NCBI GenBank assembly: GCA_022616615.1
Contig: JAKEER010000001.1
Span: 1 to 40,750 of the forward strand
From: Acidobacteriota bacterium
Lineage (GTDB): Bacteria > Acidobacteriota > Terriglobia > Versatilivoradales > Versatilivoraceae
Direction: 5' to 3'
DNA: 40,750 nt
Made by a program: the position numbers and the translations under genes. Positions 7,190 through 16,387 of this stretch are shown piece after piece; positions within the stretch are counted from its first letter, which is position 1; the number at the start of each line of letters is the position of its first letter. The notes under the pieces were generated by a model that saw nothing but the letters and a program-made list of their open reading frames with translations, had not been told where the DNA came from and did not search any database.

Positions 7190-10027
7190 CTACCCACTCC
7201 CAGGACAGGAAACTTGGGCTGGCTTTGATTCTGAATTGAGAGTCTCCGCGAGATACGGCCGCATCTTCTGAGCGAGGTCTGCCACATCAGTGGTGAGACA
7301 CCCATGGTGATCTCCACGAAGCGAGCAAACTTCCACTCCCGACGTGACACCGCGCCAACCGGCGACGGGGTCGCCAGGAAACTGCGTCAGATGCGAGCTG
7401 CTTCGAAAAAGGAGGATGCGGCCAAAGTACTTGCCCGGTACGTAGTCTTCGATCGCTTGGTGAAGTGCATTGACCCGTGCAGCCTGCTCATCCACCAAGG
7501 CTGGGGTAGACGTCGAGGAATCGCTCTGGATCCGATTGAACAGACGGTCAAGAATGTCAAGAAACTCGATCGCGAGAGACCTTGGCTTCTTGAGAAGGAA
7601 ATGGATCGTTGCCCAAGATCCCTCACGGGAGGCTTCCCGTAAGCCGGTGAAGAAGATCCGCAGTCTACCCTGCACCCCGATGAAGAAGCTTCGCAGTCGC
7701 CGGAAGCATTTGCGTCGCGTATCGGGCCGGAGTCCAAGTAGCAAGGCAAGAAAGCTGAGGGCCTTCGAAGCAAACCTGAGGGAAGCGTTCCGTTCCCGAG
7801 CATCGATCAGCAGTAGTGCTTCGACTTTTTCGTTACGCTGCTGAAGTTGTCGTGCTATCTCAAAGGCGATGACCCCGCCGTTGCAGAACCCCCCCAAAAA
7901 GTAAGGTCCCGCCGGCTGAACGGTGAGTATCGCCTGAAGTCGATCAGCAGCCATAGCCTCGATACTCTCGGGGATGGGACATCCATCGAATCCATGGGGC
8001 ATCACGGCACAGAACGGCTGATCCTCGCCTAGGTGCCGAGCCAGGTTGCGGCAGTAGAAGCCGCCGTTCTGGGCGTCCCCATGCAGGAAGAAGAACGGTC
8101 GCCTTGAGCCTTGGGGATGGATTGCTACCAGCGCCGTTTTGAAGTTCTCGCGATCTTCCTCCATCAACGCTTTGGAAAGCCGTTCGACCGTGATCCCGTT
8201 GAGCAGTTGAAAGACTGAGAGCTTTTGGCCCCAGATCTCCTCGATTTCGGAAAGCATCTGGACAGCAAGGAGCGAGTCCCCTCCCAAATCAAAAAAATCG
8301 TCGTGGATCCCTACACTCGGCAAGCCGAGAAGTTCCTTCCAGACCAGGCACAAGCGCCCTTCCAGAAAATCACGGGGAGCCACTTCGGGCTTGTCGCTAG
8401 GTGGGGTCATGTCCGGACACTCCAGCAGCGCCTGACGATCTACCTTTCCGTTAGGAAGCAAGGGTAGTGAATCCAAGACGACAAAGGCCGAAGGGACCAT
8501 GTAATCGGGCAGTTTTTTTCGAATCACGCCCTGCAAAAGCGGTGCGCGCAACGTTGAGTGTCCATCCGGCGCCACGTAAGCGACCAGGCGTTTCTTGCCG
8601 GGACGATCCTCTCGAGCCAATACGACTGCCTCTTTTACACCGTTGATGTTTAGGAGGGCAGCTTCGATCTCGCCGAGTTCGACCCGATGTCCTCTGATCT
8701 TGACTTGGGAGTCCTGGCGGCCAACGTGAAACACACAGCCATCTGGCAGCATGTATCCTAAATCTCCAGTCAAATAGATTCGCTCGTTGCCGCCTTCAGG
8801 ATAGGGAAGAAACGCTGCCTTGGTGAGTTCGGGCCTCCGCCAGTACCCAACGGAAAGAAAGCCGCTCCTGATGGCGATTTGGCCAACGTGCTCAAATTCC
8901 ACAGCGTCGCCCTTTTCGTCGAGTATCAGGACTTCCGTGTCTTCTGCGGCATAGCCGGCCGGCGCAAGATGCGTCTTGCAGTCGCTTCTCTTATCGAAGA
9001 AACATTCCAGCACCACGCCCGTCTCACCGCTCCCCATCCCGACATGCAAAATGCAATCGTCGCTGAAGTGTTTCTTGAATCGCTCGACGTCCTTCTGATA
9101 CATCGTTTCGCCTCCCAGGCGGATGAGGCGAAGCTTCGGAAACGTTTGATGGCCAGCGAAAGTGTCAGTCAAATGGCGAAAAACCGTAGGTACGGTATGG
9201 AACATGGTAATTTCATTATGCTCCAACCACTCAGCCAGCCGTGCCACCCCCAATTCCTTGAGGTCGAAGGGCAGCAAAGTGGCGCCGTTCAACATGGCGC
9301 CGAACGTATTGGTGACGGACGCGCCAAAACTGTAAGAGAAGAGAAGAGCAATCCGATCATCCGCACAAATCTGCCGGCCATTAGTGTGTCGCATTACGTT
9401 ATGCAGCAAATTCCGGTGCGTATGCATGACTCCTTTGGGCTTGCCTGTTGACCCTGAGGTGTAGAGCACATAAGCGAGGTCGTCCCCCTGAGTCGCGACT
9501 TTGGGACACTCGTTGGAATTCAGCGGACTGATTTCGTCCAAGTTGACGAGTTGGCGCCGGCTCCCAGATAACGACCTGGCGAGAGACAGATTCCTGGCGT
9601 TGGTGATGATCAACTCAGCCTGGGAGTCTTCGAGAACGTTGTGATTTCTTTCGTGCGGGTAGGTTGGATCCAGAGGCACGTAGAATTTGCCGGCCTTCAA
9701 AACTCCAAGTATGGCCGCGGGCACCGCAGCTTCATGTTCAAGCAGAAGCGGGATGGGTTCGGCTCCCGTGTTCCTAAGAGAAAGAATTGCCGCAGCAACA
9801 CCGTTGGAAATCAGCTCCAGTTCACGGTAGGTCAATTCTCTGTTCGCGGTTCTTATCGCTACACGATCAACGTGGAGCTTGGTTCGATCGCCGAAGCAGT
9901 CAAGCACAGACCGTTCCGTCCATTCTTTCTGAAATCTGACGAACGAGCTCAGTGGGGAGACCAGCCGCCTTTGCATCGAAGACTGGATGGACAATACGTC
10001 CGACAAAGGTGTGGTGAGTTCTTTCAT
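7190..10027 (-). CDS. NRPS-like enzyme, A-T-TE (adenylation, carrier, thioesterase)
   Basis: A 945-residue single-module enzyme without a condensation domain. The adenylation domain covers about 45-545, with YTSGSTGKPKGVMHTH (A3), YLTGDLGY (A7), GRQDSQVKIRGHRVELGEIE (A8) and LPNGKVDR (A10, K528). The carrier domain has DDFFDLGGDSL with the phosphopantetheine Ser at about 585. The alpha/beta-hydrolase thioesterase covers about 640-945, with nucleophile elbow GGFCNGG (Cys 715), LLLIDAR, and GDHHG near the end supplying His. By eye the residue matching Asp235 of the PheA code is Gly (SFGAS instead of F-D-A-S), so the substrate probably lacks an alpha-amino group. A-T-TE enzymes of this layout dimerise aryl-keto acids in ralfuranone and atromentin pathways; that this one does so is inference. 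It follows two methyltransferase genes by 24 bases and is the last gene of the unit. Confidence 0.9.
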   Translation of the reverse strand: MKELTTPLSDVLSIQSSMQRRLVSPLSSFVRFQKEWTERSVLDCFGDRTKLHVDRVAIRTANRELTYRELELISNGVAAAILSLRNTGAEPIPLLLEHEAAVPAAILGVLKAGKFYVPLDPTYPHERNHNVLEDSQAELIITNARNLSLARSLSGSRRQLVNLDEISPLNSNECPKVATQGDDLAYVLYTSGSTGKPKGVMHTHRNLLHNVMRHTNGRQICADDRIALLFSYSFGASVTNTFGAMLNGATLLPFDLKELGVARLAEWLEHNEITMFHTVPTVFRHLTDTFAGHQTFPKLRLIRLGGETMYQKDVERFKKHFSDDCILHVGMGSGETGVVLECFFDKRSDCKTHLAPAGYAAEDTEVLILDEKGDAVEFEHVGQIAIRSGFLSVGYWRRPELTKAAFLPYPEGGNERIYLTGDLGYMLPDGCVFHVGRQDSQVKIRGHRVELGEIEAALLNINGVKEAVVLAREDRPGKKRLVAYVAPDGHSTLRAPLLQGVIRKKLPDYMVPSAFVVLDSLPLLPNGKVDRQALLECPDMTPPSDKPEVAPRDFLEGRLCLVWKELLGLPSVGIHDDFFDLGGDSLLAVQMLSEIEEIWGQKLSVFQLLNGITVERLSKALMEEDRENFKTALVAIHPQGSRRPFFFLHGDAQNGGFYCRNLARHLGEDQPFCAVMPHGFDGCPIPESIEAMAADRLQAILTVQPAGPYFLGGFCNGGVIAFEIARQLQQRNEKVEALLLIDARERNASLRFASKALSFLALLLGLRPDTRRKCFRRLRSFFIGVQGRLRIFFTGLREASREGSWATIHFLLKKPRSLAIEFLDILDRLFNRIQSDSSTSTPALVDEQAARVNALHQAIEDYVPGKYFGRILLFRSSSHLTQFPGDPVAGWRGVTSGVEVCSLRGDHHGCLTTDVADLAQKMRPYLAETLNSESKPAQVSCPGSG

Positions 10028-10051
10028 TCCTTCTTCAACAGGTAGCCGGCC

Positions 10052-10864
10052 TTAGCCTTCAAACAAAAGCGAGACCGCCGGGCCAGAAGTAACCCTTGGT
10101 TGCTTGTAGTAAATCAACGTCTCGTAATCAATGCTGACCCTTCCACGCTCCTGGTATTTCTGAAAGAGCGCATACAATTCACCCAGCATTGGACCGCAAC
10201 TTGGATGTCCGATCTCAGGGCAAACGGAGTAGGAGAGAGTTTGCCCTCTCAGGCCATCGAAATCGAACGTCCAGCTTCCTTGCAAGGCCCTCCTTTGATA
10301 CCCGTTCGCCAGCAGAAGGCCTTCCATGTCAGCTTGTCGCTGCTTTTTCTCCTTGTGATCAATTCCATATGTCAACAACAGCTGTTCATATCCTGACAGA
10401 AACGGAGATGTAGTTTTTCTCTTTAGCCAAACAATCACGAGCCAGCCTTCTGGCTTCAGAATGCGGGAGAATTCGGAAAGGGCCGTTTCGAAGTCGAACC
10501 AGTGAAGCGCCCGTCCCACGGCTACGAAATCAACGCTGCTGCTGACGAGCGTTGTGGACTCGGCGCTCCCCGCAACGCTGCGGAACCGGGAATAGCGTTT
10601 GAGAAGAAACTCCGCAGCTTCTCGCATCTCCTGGTTAGGCTCAATGCCGTAAACACGATTGCCATTCTTCAGGAACCGTTCGGCCAACTGGCCGGTTCCG
10701 GAGCCGACATCGGCAACAAGACAACGAGGAGCGAGGTGGCACTCGGCTTTCAGGAAATCAATAAGAACAGAGGAATAACCGGGACGGTATTTAACGTAGT
10801 TGGCAACGCGGGTTGAAAAACGCTGCGTCGAGTTTTCTACTGCGTTGCTGTGGACCATGGACAT
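10052..10864 (-). CDS. class I SAM-dependent methyltransferase (second of a tandem pair)
   Basis: A 270-residue Rossmann-fold methyltransferase of the UbiE/BioC-like type. Motif I is VADVGSGTGQLAERF, followed by the acidic end of beta 2 in VYGIEPNQEM. Motif II/III equivalents are VDFVAVGRALHWFD and FSRILKPEGWLVIVW. Such proteins methylate small molecules on O, N or C; the substrate cannot be read. It is clearly a paralogue of the gene just upstream (FLKNGNRVYG, EPN-EMREA and RYSRF recur), so the pair comes from tandem duplication. The spacing to the NRPS-like gene is 24 bases, which suggests that it acts on that enzyme's product or precursor. The C-terminus ends in a short tail not shared by its partner. 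Confidence 0.85.
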   Translation of the reverse strand: MSMVHSNAVENSTQRFSTRVANYVKYRPGYSSVLIDFLKAECHLAPRCLVADVGSGTGQLAERFLKNGNRVYGIEPNQEMREAAEFLLKRYSRFRSVAGSAESTTLVSSSVDFVAVGRALHWFDFETALSEFSRILKPEGWLVIVWLKRKTTSPFLSGYEQLLLTYGIDHKEKKQRQADMEGLLLANGYQRRALQGSWTFDFDGLRGQTLSYSVCPEIGHPSCGPMLGELYALFQKYQERGRVSIDYETLIYYKQPRVTSGPAVSLLFEG

Positions 10865-10935
10865 TCGTTTTGCGCCAAACCATCACCGGGCAGCTGGGCT
10901 GGGGTGACTGAGTTCATAAAATAAGCTGTCGCCGT

Positions 10936-11715
10936 TCAGACAAGTCTCCCGTAGTAGGTCGTCGTATCATAGTCCAAGCAAACTCTGCCTTGTTCCTGAT
11001 AGTCATCGAAGATCGACTGAAGTTCTTCCAGCATCAGATCGAAGCAATCTGATCCAGGTGCGGGGCTTTTCGAAGAAGACAACAAACGCCCTTTGAGACC
11101 CTCGAAATCAAACAATTGGCGGTTCTCGAAGGTTGCGTGGCACACGTTGCCACCAAAGAATTTCAACGTCTGACTGTGATCTGGTCTGATCTTTTTGACA
11201 TCAGTTCCAAATGTCATCAAAAGCTTCTCGTAAGCGGCATGGAAAGGGGTGGAGGCTGCTCGCCTCCTGTTCCAGACCAGGACCACCCAGCCTTGAGGCT
11301 TCAGAATCCGCGTAAACTCAATTCGCGCCATCTGAGGATCAAACCAGTGAAAGGCTTGACCAGCGGTCACGAAGTCGATGCTCTGATCTTCAAGAGTCGT
11401 CGATTCTGCCCTTGCCGCGATGCTTTTGAAGCGGGAATACTGCCTGAGATGCCGTTCGCCGGCTTCACGCATCTCCCGGTTGGGTTCAACACCGTAGACC
11501 CGATTCCCATTCTTGAGGAATAGCTCAGTGAGAAGACCTGTTCCTGAACCGATGTCGGCAATGACCGAGATCTGAGTGAGCCAGCACTCACGTATCAGCA
11601 GAGAAACAACTCGCTCTGGATAGGCAGGGCGAGACCTAGCATAATCGCCTGCTTTGCTTGAAAAAACTTCAGTAAGGTTTTCAACAGCCCTTTGTTCGGA
11701 GGGAGAGTCGATCAC
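10936..11715 (-). CDS. class I SAM-dependent methyltransferase (first of a tandem pair)
   Basis: A 259-residue methyltransferase with motif I VIADIGSGTGLLTELF, then VYGVEPNREM, VTAGQAFHWFD and FTRILKPQGWVVLVW. It is paralogous to the following gene over the whole length. The start is a GTG at 11715, five bases from the final base of the permease stop codon (read through the frameshift), which points to translational coupling. The gap to the second methyltransferase is 71 bases. Two divergent paralogues kept side by side suggest two successive or differently specific methylations. Confidence 0.85.
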   Translation of the reverse strand: MIDSPSEQRAVENLTEVFSSKAGDYARSRPAYPERVVSLLIRECWLTQISVIADIGSGTGLLTELFLKNGNRVYGVEPNREMREAGERHLRQYSRFKSIAARAESTTLEDQSIDFVTAGQAFHWFDPQMARIEFTRILKPQGWVVLVWNRRRAASTPFHAAYEKLLMTFGTDVKKIRPDHSQTLKFFGGNVCHATFENRQLFDFEGLKGRLLSSSKSPAPGSDCFDLMLEELQSIFDDYQEQGRVCLDYDTTTYYGRLV

Positions 11716-11719
11716 AGCG

Positions 11720-13206
11720 TCAGCCCAGGCCGATCAGAGGCCAGTATTGAGATACCATCAAAAGCACGATGAAGAATTCGATGACTGTCACACAGACGCC
11801 AAAACGGAAAAAATCGCGGCCGCTGAAATAGCCGTAGGAGTAGCCAAGAATCGAGACAGAAGACTGATAGACGAAGATCTTGCAGGCTCCCGCAAAGGTC
11901 CAGATCATGGAAAGCGCGAGCGGGTCGAGGTCGCGAGCCCTGGCCAGATTGATGAGGGGGGGATCGAGGTGCTTAGCATGGCAACCTCACTGCCCAGAAA
12001 AAAGTGATAGAGGGTGGCCGTCCAATAGGTCACGATTGCCAAACTGTAGTTATCGGTGATGAGGGAGTGCATCCACGGAAACATGAAGCCAGTAAGCGCA
12101 TCGATGGCCCGAGTCTTCATCAGAACCTCACCTAGACTCAGTGCTGTCGCTACAAAGAATACCGGCGTATAGTTCAGCCGCTTGATATCCTTAGCTTGCA
12201 ATACCCCCACATAAGGCAAAGTCGCCATGAGGCCTATTCCAAGACCAATCACGGCTGGAGAAAGGTGATGGACGAAATCTGTGACCCAAAGTCCGATGGC
12301 GGTGAGTATCAACAGAGCGGCTCTTTTCTCTATCGCGCTCCAGGGTCCCATTTTTTTGATTTCTTCTCTGAAGAAAGCCTGACCCTCAGCAGGCATTTCT
12401 TTCTCTGCAGGAAAGAGCCACAAGCCGAGCCGCCAAGTCACCAGAATCGTAATGACCGTGCAAGGCAAAAACGCCAGGAACCAGCGGCTCCAGAGCACCT
12501 CGATCCCGGCCATTCTCTCAAGCAGTCCGCGCACCAGGATAGATGAGGTCCCGCCAATGACCATCTTGTTGAACAGACTCGCGGTGTAGGTAAGGACCAG
12601 GAATATGCCGCGACCAAGATTGCTCCCGGGGCCCAGACCAAAAGCCTCCATCAAGCCAAGAGCTACCGTAGCTTTGATGACGACGCAAGCGGAACCGGAG
12701 GGCACTACGAGCGTCAGTAGGAAAGAGACCAGCACAAAACCAAGCAGCAGCCGCGAATAGGTGGCCCCCATGCCGGCCAGGATCACGTAAGCCAACCTCC
12801 GGCCCAAACCTGAGGCCGTTACCATCATTCCAATCAGAAGCGCTCCGAAAGCGAACCAGGGGCTCTCGGAAGCAAAGCCGCTGAAAGCCGTTTCAAACTT
12901 GACGACGCCCAGCGCCCAAAATAGGTAACACCCGAGGAACCCCGTTTGAACGTAGTCGAAGGCTTCCGTAATCCAGGCAATGATCATGAAGGAAGCTATG
13001 GCCAGTGCCTGCCTGGCGGCTACATCGAGATTGAGAGGAAGAACCCAAAGCAGCAGAGGCACGACGACAGCCAGCACCCGCCCCACGAGAACCCGTTTGG
13101 GAGAAGCAATGGCAGGCATAACCATAGATTGGGCCGGGGACGATCGGTCTGCTTGGTGGGGCCCTGTTTCCCGTTGGGATGTCATTACTGGTGCTGGACT
13201 CGTCAT
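11720..13206 (-). CDS. DASS/SLC13 family anion permease, interrupted by a one-base frameshift
   Basis: A polytopic permease of about 495 residues when the frame is repaired. Typical parts are FASESPWFAFGALLIGMMVT near the start of the core, VPSGSACVVIKATVALGLME and TPVFFVATALSLGEVL. The family imports dicarboxylates, sulfate or related anions with sodium. The first frame stops at 11905 after LSTSIPPSSIWPG, an unnatural tail. A second frame (11720-11908) continues with MIWTFAGACKIFVYQSSVS and further membrane segments. Adding one C to the C7 run (G7 on the plus strand, 11956-11962) restores STSIPPLINLARARDLDPL and joins both. The stop then lies four bases from the next start. The longest frame begins at 13317 inside the upstream gene; ATG 13206 is a more likely start, though without a clear ribosome binding site. 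Confidence 0.75.
11956..11962. other. G7 homopolymer at the frameshift site of the permease
   Basis: Seven G on the plus strand. Eight would keep the permease in frame across the junction. It is either an assembly or sequencing error, a true mutation, or a slippage site. Confidence 0.8.
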
Positions 13207-13246
13207 CGATGTTTGCAGCTTGCGGGCCGTGATTGCATCCCTTCGA

Positions 13247-16200
13247 CTAGAAGATGAACTTGAGGGCAAACTGAATCTCACGGGAATCACCAACTGTGCC
13301 AAAAATCCTTCCAACACTGGCTGCCTGGGTGAAGCTGGGCGGCCTGCCAGAGGCAGCAGGGATGTAGTTGAAAATCAGCTCTCCATCCTCGGAGTTGGAC
13401 GGCAAGTCGAAGTTAGCTCGATTGAAGAGATTAAAAACTTCTGCTCGAAACTGGAGGCTGCGGGTTTCACTCAGGCGAAAGCGCTTGACAACAGAGAAGT
13501 TCACCGTTTTATGATTCGGTCCAATCACAATATTTCGGCCGGCTGTTCCACGAAAGCCAACCTGGGGAGTGACAAAAGCTGCCGGGTTAAACCACAGATC
13601 CGGAGTTCTGCCTCCGACCGGCGCCAGGCTTGCACCGGGGACTAAGTCAGGGCGGGCCGCATTTTCTTCGGTTCCATCGCGGTCTGGATCCCCGCTCACC
13701 AACGGGGTAAACGGAACGCCAGAGCTCAACATGATGATCGAATTCAGCTGCCAGCCCTCGACGAGGTGCTTGGCCCAGCCTGTCAGGTTCCTCCCGAAAG
13801 AGAGCTCATAAGAGGCGTTGGCAGCGAAGGTGTGTGCTACGTCGAAATCTGAACGCGCCCGGTTGAGCCTTCGATGATAGGGATCGAGGATGCGTGCCTG
13901 ACCATTAGAGAACTCGAAACGCCCCCCAATTGCGGAAGCGTCGTCCATGGATTTGCCGTATGTGTAGGAAAGCTGAAATTGGAGACCTTGACTGAACCGT
14001 TTCAGAACTCCGGCATTCAGTGAATTGTGGATGGAATTAAATCCCTGACTTGTCGTGCGGACTTGTTCAAAATTTGGGTTCCTTCGCCTGCTGCCCTCAG
14101 GAAAAAACTCCCGTCCATCTGGCAGGAGCTGCGGAAAGGCTATATTTGCGTCTCCCTGCCCCGCCAGATTGACGCCACGTGATCCCACATAGGACGCTGA
14201 GAGTACAGTGCCGAGCAGTTCTCGCTGTACGTTGAGGCTGTACTGCATGACGTAGCTGGGCTGGAGATCAAATTGAAGAGCCTCTGTGGCACGATCAATT
14301 CCTTTGAATAGGGCAGAGTCTACCGGCAATGACGTGATGGTTGTCAGCCTTCCCCGATTGACAAAAGGAAGTGAACGAAAAATGGGAGAACGGAAAATGT
14401 GGAACAGGGGCTGGTCGTAGAAAATCCCAAAGCCACCCCGGATTGCCGTCTTTCCGTCACCGAATGCGTCGAGCGCAAAGCCGACTCGCGGGGCAAAGGC
14501 ATGACGCGCAGGCTGGAAATAAGGAGCATTAAGGGTGACGGCCGTGTCCAGGATGCTTCTCAGATTGGAAATCTTTCCATTTACTTCATCTGGAGTTGAC
14601 ACGAATTCATAGCGGACGCCCCCATTGAGGCTCAAGCGCCGGTTGACTCTGAAGTCGTCCTGTATGAACACACCAGTGAGCCATTGGCGATACCCTCGAA
14701 CGAAGTCCGAATCGAGACTCGCACCTTCGAGGTCCCTTACGTTAAACCTGAGCAGATCCGGCAGCGAACGGAACCGCAGCAGGCCGCGGACTCGGGTTTC
14801 CGAGCTGCCGTTGTACTGGAAGCGTTCAAAACTGGCTCCCAATTTCAGGTTCTGCCGCCGCTGCGCGATCATCAGATTGTCGGCAGCTTGGAAATTATTC
14901 AGAAAAAAGCTCTTGGGATTGGTGCGATCAGTCCCGATTTCTGTCAATCCAGTGACGTTGACTTCCCCCAGATCTTTGCCTTTGATGAATTGCAGAGTGC
15001 GTGAGTTCCTGGGTACGAGCTCTGCGGGTGCGCTCCGATTGAAACCAAAACGAGCTTCATTGAAGACATTCGGCGAGAGAATTTTTCTCTCTTCCAGGGT
15101 GATCACCTGTTTGCGATTCACTGCAAAGTTCGGAAACTCTGGAAAGTTGCGAGGCAATGTCTGCCCGGAGTCATCGAAGAGATAGCGGACGGAGATCGAG
15201 TCAGAGACGGAGAAGTTGTGATCCAGTTTGATAGTAAAGAAATCCCCATCTGATGCGCGGTGAGTGGTTCCCGCAAACTCGGCGGTTCCATCCCCGAAAG
15301 CTCTGCCGTTGGGCTGCGGAAAAAGATCAAGAATCGGCTGGCTCCGCGGGTCTACGGGAATCGGGGCCTGGCCAGGCAGTTGGCCCCGGCGGGAATCCTG
15401 GTCTGGCACGATAGCGACTCGAGTGACGCCTTTGCGCTCCCGCAGGCCCTCGTAGCTTCCGAATAGAAAGGTCCGGCTCTTGACGACAGGTCCACCCAAA
15501 CTGAAACCGAACTGGTTGCGCCTGAACGGGGGCTTCTCACGATCAAAAAAGTTTCTGGCGTCAAAAACGTTGTTTCGCAGAAACTCGAACATCGACCCAT
15601 GGAGCTGATTGGTCCCGGACTTCGTCACGGCCAAGAACACACCCCCAGCAACGCGGCCATGCTCGGCGCCAAAATTGGTCGTCAGGACTCTGAATTCCTT
15701 CACAGTCTCGATGCCCACCAGTAACCCTTGTGCGCTGCCTGGCGTATTGTTCAAAGCATCATTGATGATCGTTCCGTCCAGCGCAAACAGGTTCTGGCTG
15801 GGCCGCGCACCAGCCACAGCGAAGCGAGTGCCCCGGCCTGTATTTGCAGATTGAACGCTGCTTCGACTATTGACAACGCCTGGCTGGAGCAGGATCAACT
15901 GAGCCATGTCGCGGCCGTTGAGTGGAAGCTCGCGGATTTTCTTGCTGTCCACCAGAAAACTAATGACAGAGTGGCCCGTTTCGACGTTACTTCCTTCGCC
16001 AGCAACGAGGACCTGCTCAGCAATAGGCCGGACCCTCAAATTGAAATTGATCACGACCTCCTCGGCCACCGTGAGTGTCACATCGGTCCGTACCTCGGCG
16101 CTGAATCCATCTCGTTCAGCTCTAACCTCATAACGACCAACAGGGAGTCCGTTAGCCAGATAGTTTCCATCAGCGTTGGTGGACAATCGCCGATGCTGCC

Positions 16201-16387
16201 CAGTTTCCAGGTTCGTGATGATGATCTCTGTTTCCTGTATCACAGCATCCTGCTGATCGTTGACGCGCCCTGAGATTAGACCGCTGGTGCTCTGTGCCGT
16301 TAATAACAGGCAACGAGCCAGAGCAAGCAAAAAACAGAAGATCGCTATTCTGCTTGGCAAAGCTTGCCATTGAGATTTCCCTAGCAT
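13247..16387 (-). CDS. Oar-like TonB-dependent receptor with N-terminal carboxypeptidase-regulatory domain
   Basis: A 1046-residue outer-membrane protein. A hydrophobic signal segment (about 14-31) is followed by an Ig-like carboxypeptidase-regulatory domain (about 36-115: GLISGRVNDQQDAVIQETEI, then GNYLANGLPVGRYEV). A plug domain follows (LPLNGRDMAQLILLQPGV and ALDGTIINDALNN), then a long beta-barrel ending in aromatic-rich FALKFIF. Repeated phrases such as FEFLRNNVFDARNFFD, RRNQFGFSLGGPV and FGIFYDQPLF are typical of the large family expanded in Acidobacteriota, thought to import oligosaccharides or other bulky ligands; the ligand here is unknown. It is first in a run of five minus-strand genes. 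An 859-bp-scale upstream region is not needed: the promoter must lie in the 620 bp shared with glnA. Confidence 0.9.
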   Translation of the reverse strand: MLGKSQWQALPSRIAIFCFLLALARCLLLTAQSTSGLISGRVNDQQDAVIQETEIIITNLETGQHRRLSTNADGNYLANGLPVGRYEVRAERDGFSAEVRTDVTLTVAEEVVINFNLRVRPIAEQVLVAGEGSNVETGHSVISFLVDSKKIRELPLNGRDMAQLILLQPGVVNSRSSVQSANTGRGTRFAVAGARPSQNLFALDGTIINDALNNTPGSAQGLLVGIETVKEFRVLTTNFGAEHGRVAGGVFLAVTKSGTNQLHGSMFEFLRNNVFDARNFFDREKPPFRRNQFGFSLGGPVVKSRTFLFGSYEGLRERKGVTRVAIVPDQDSRRGQLPGQAPIPVDPRSQPILDLFPQPNGRAFGDGTAEFAGTTHRASDGDFFTIKLDHNFSVSDSISVRYLFDDSGQTLPRNFPEFPNFAVNRKQVITLEERKILSPNVFNEARFGFNRSAPAELVPRNSRTLQFIKGKDLGEVNVTGLTEIGTDRTNPKSFFLNNFQAADNLMIAQRRQNLKLGASFERFQYNGSSETRVRGLLRFRSLPDLLRFNVRDLEGASLDSDFVRGYRQWLTGVFIQDDFRVNRRLSLNGGVRYEFVSTPDEVNGKISNLRSILDTAVTLNAPYFQPARHAFAPRVGFALDAFGDGKTAIRGGFGIFYDQPLFHIFRSPIFRSLPFVNRGRLTTITSLPVDSALFKGIDRATEALQFDLQPSYVMQYSLNVQRELLGTVLSASYVGSRGVNLAGQGDANIAFPQLLPDGREFFPEGSRRRNPNFEQVRTTSQGFNSIHNSLNAGVLKRFSQGLQFQLSYTYGKSMDDASAIGGRFEFSNGQARILDPYHRRLNRARSDFDVAHTFAANASYELSFGRNLTGWAKHLVEGWQLNSIIMLSSGVPFTPLVSGDPDRDGTEENAARPDLVPGASLAPVGGRTPDLWFNPAAFVTPQVGFRGTAGRNIVIGPNHKTVNFSVVKRFRLSETRSLQFRAEVFNLFNRANFDLPSNSEDGELIFNYIPAASGRPPSFTQAASVGRIFGTVGDSREIQFALKFIF

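Noticed and set aside
11720-11908. A separate 62-residue membrane protein
   Set aside because: Its sequence is the missing C-terminus of the DASS permease; it is the second frame of that broken gene.
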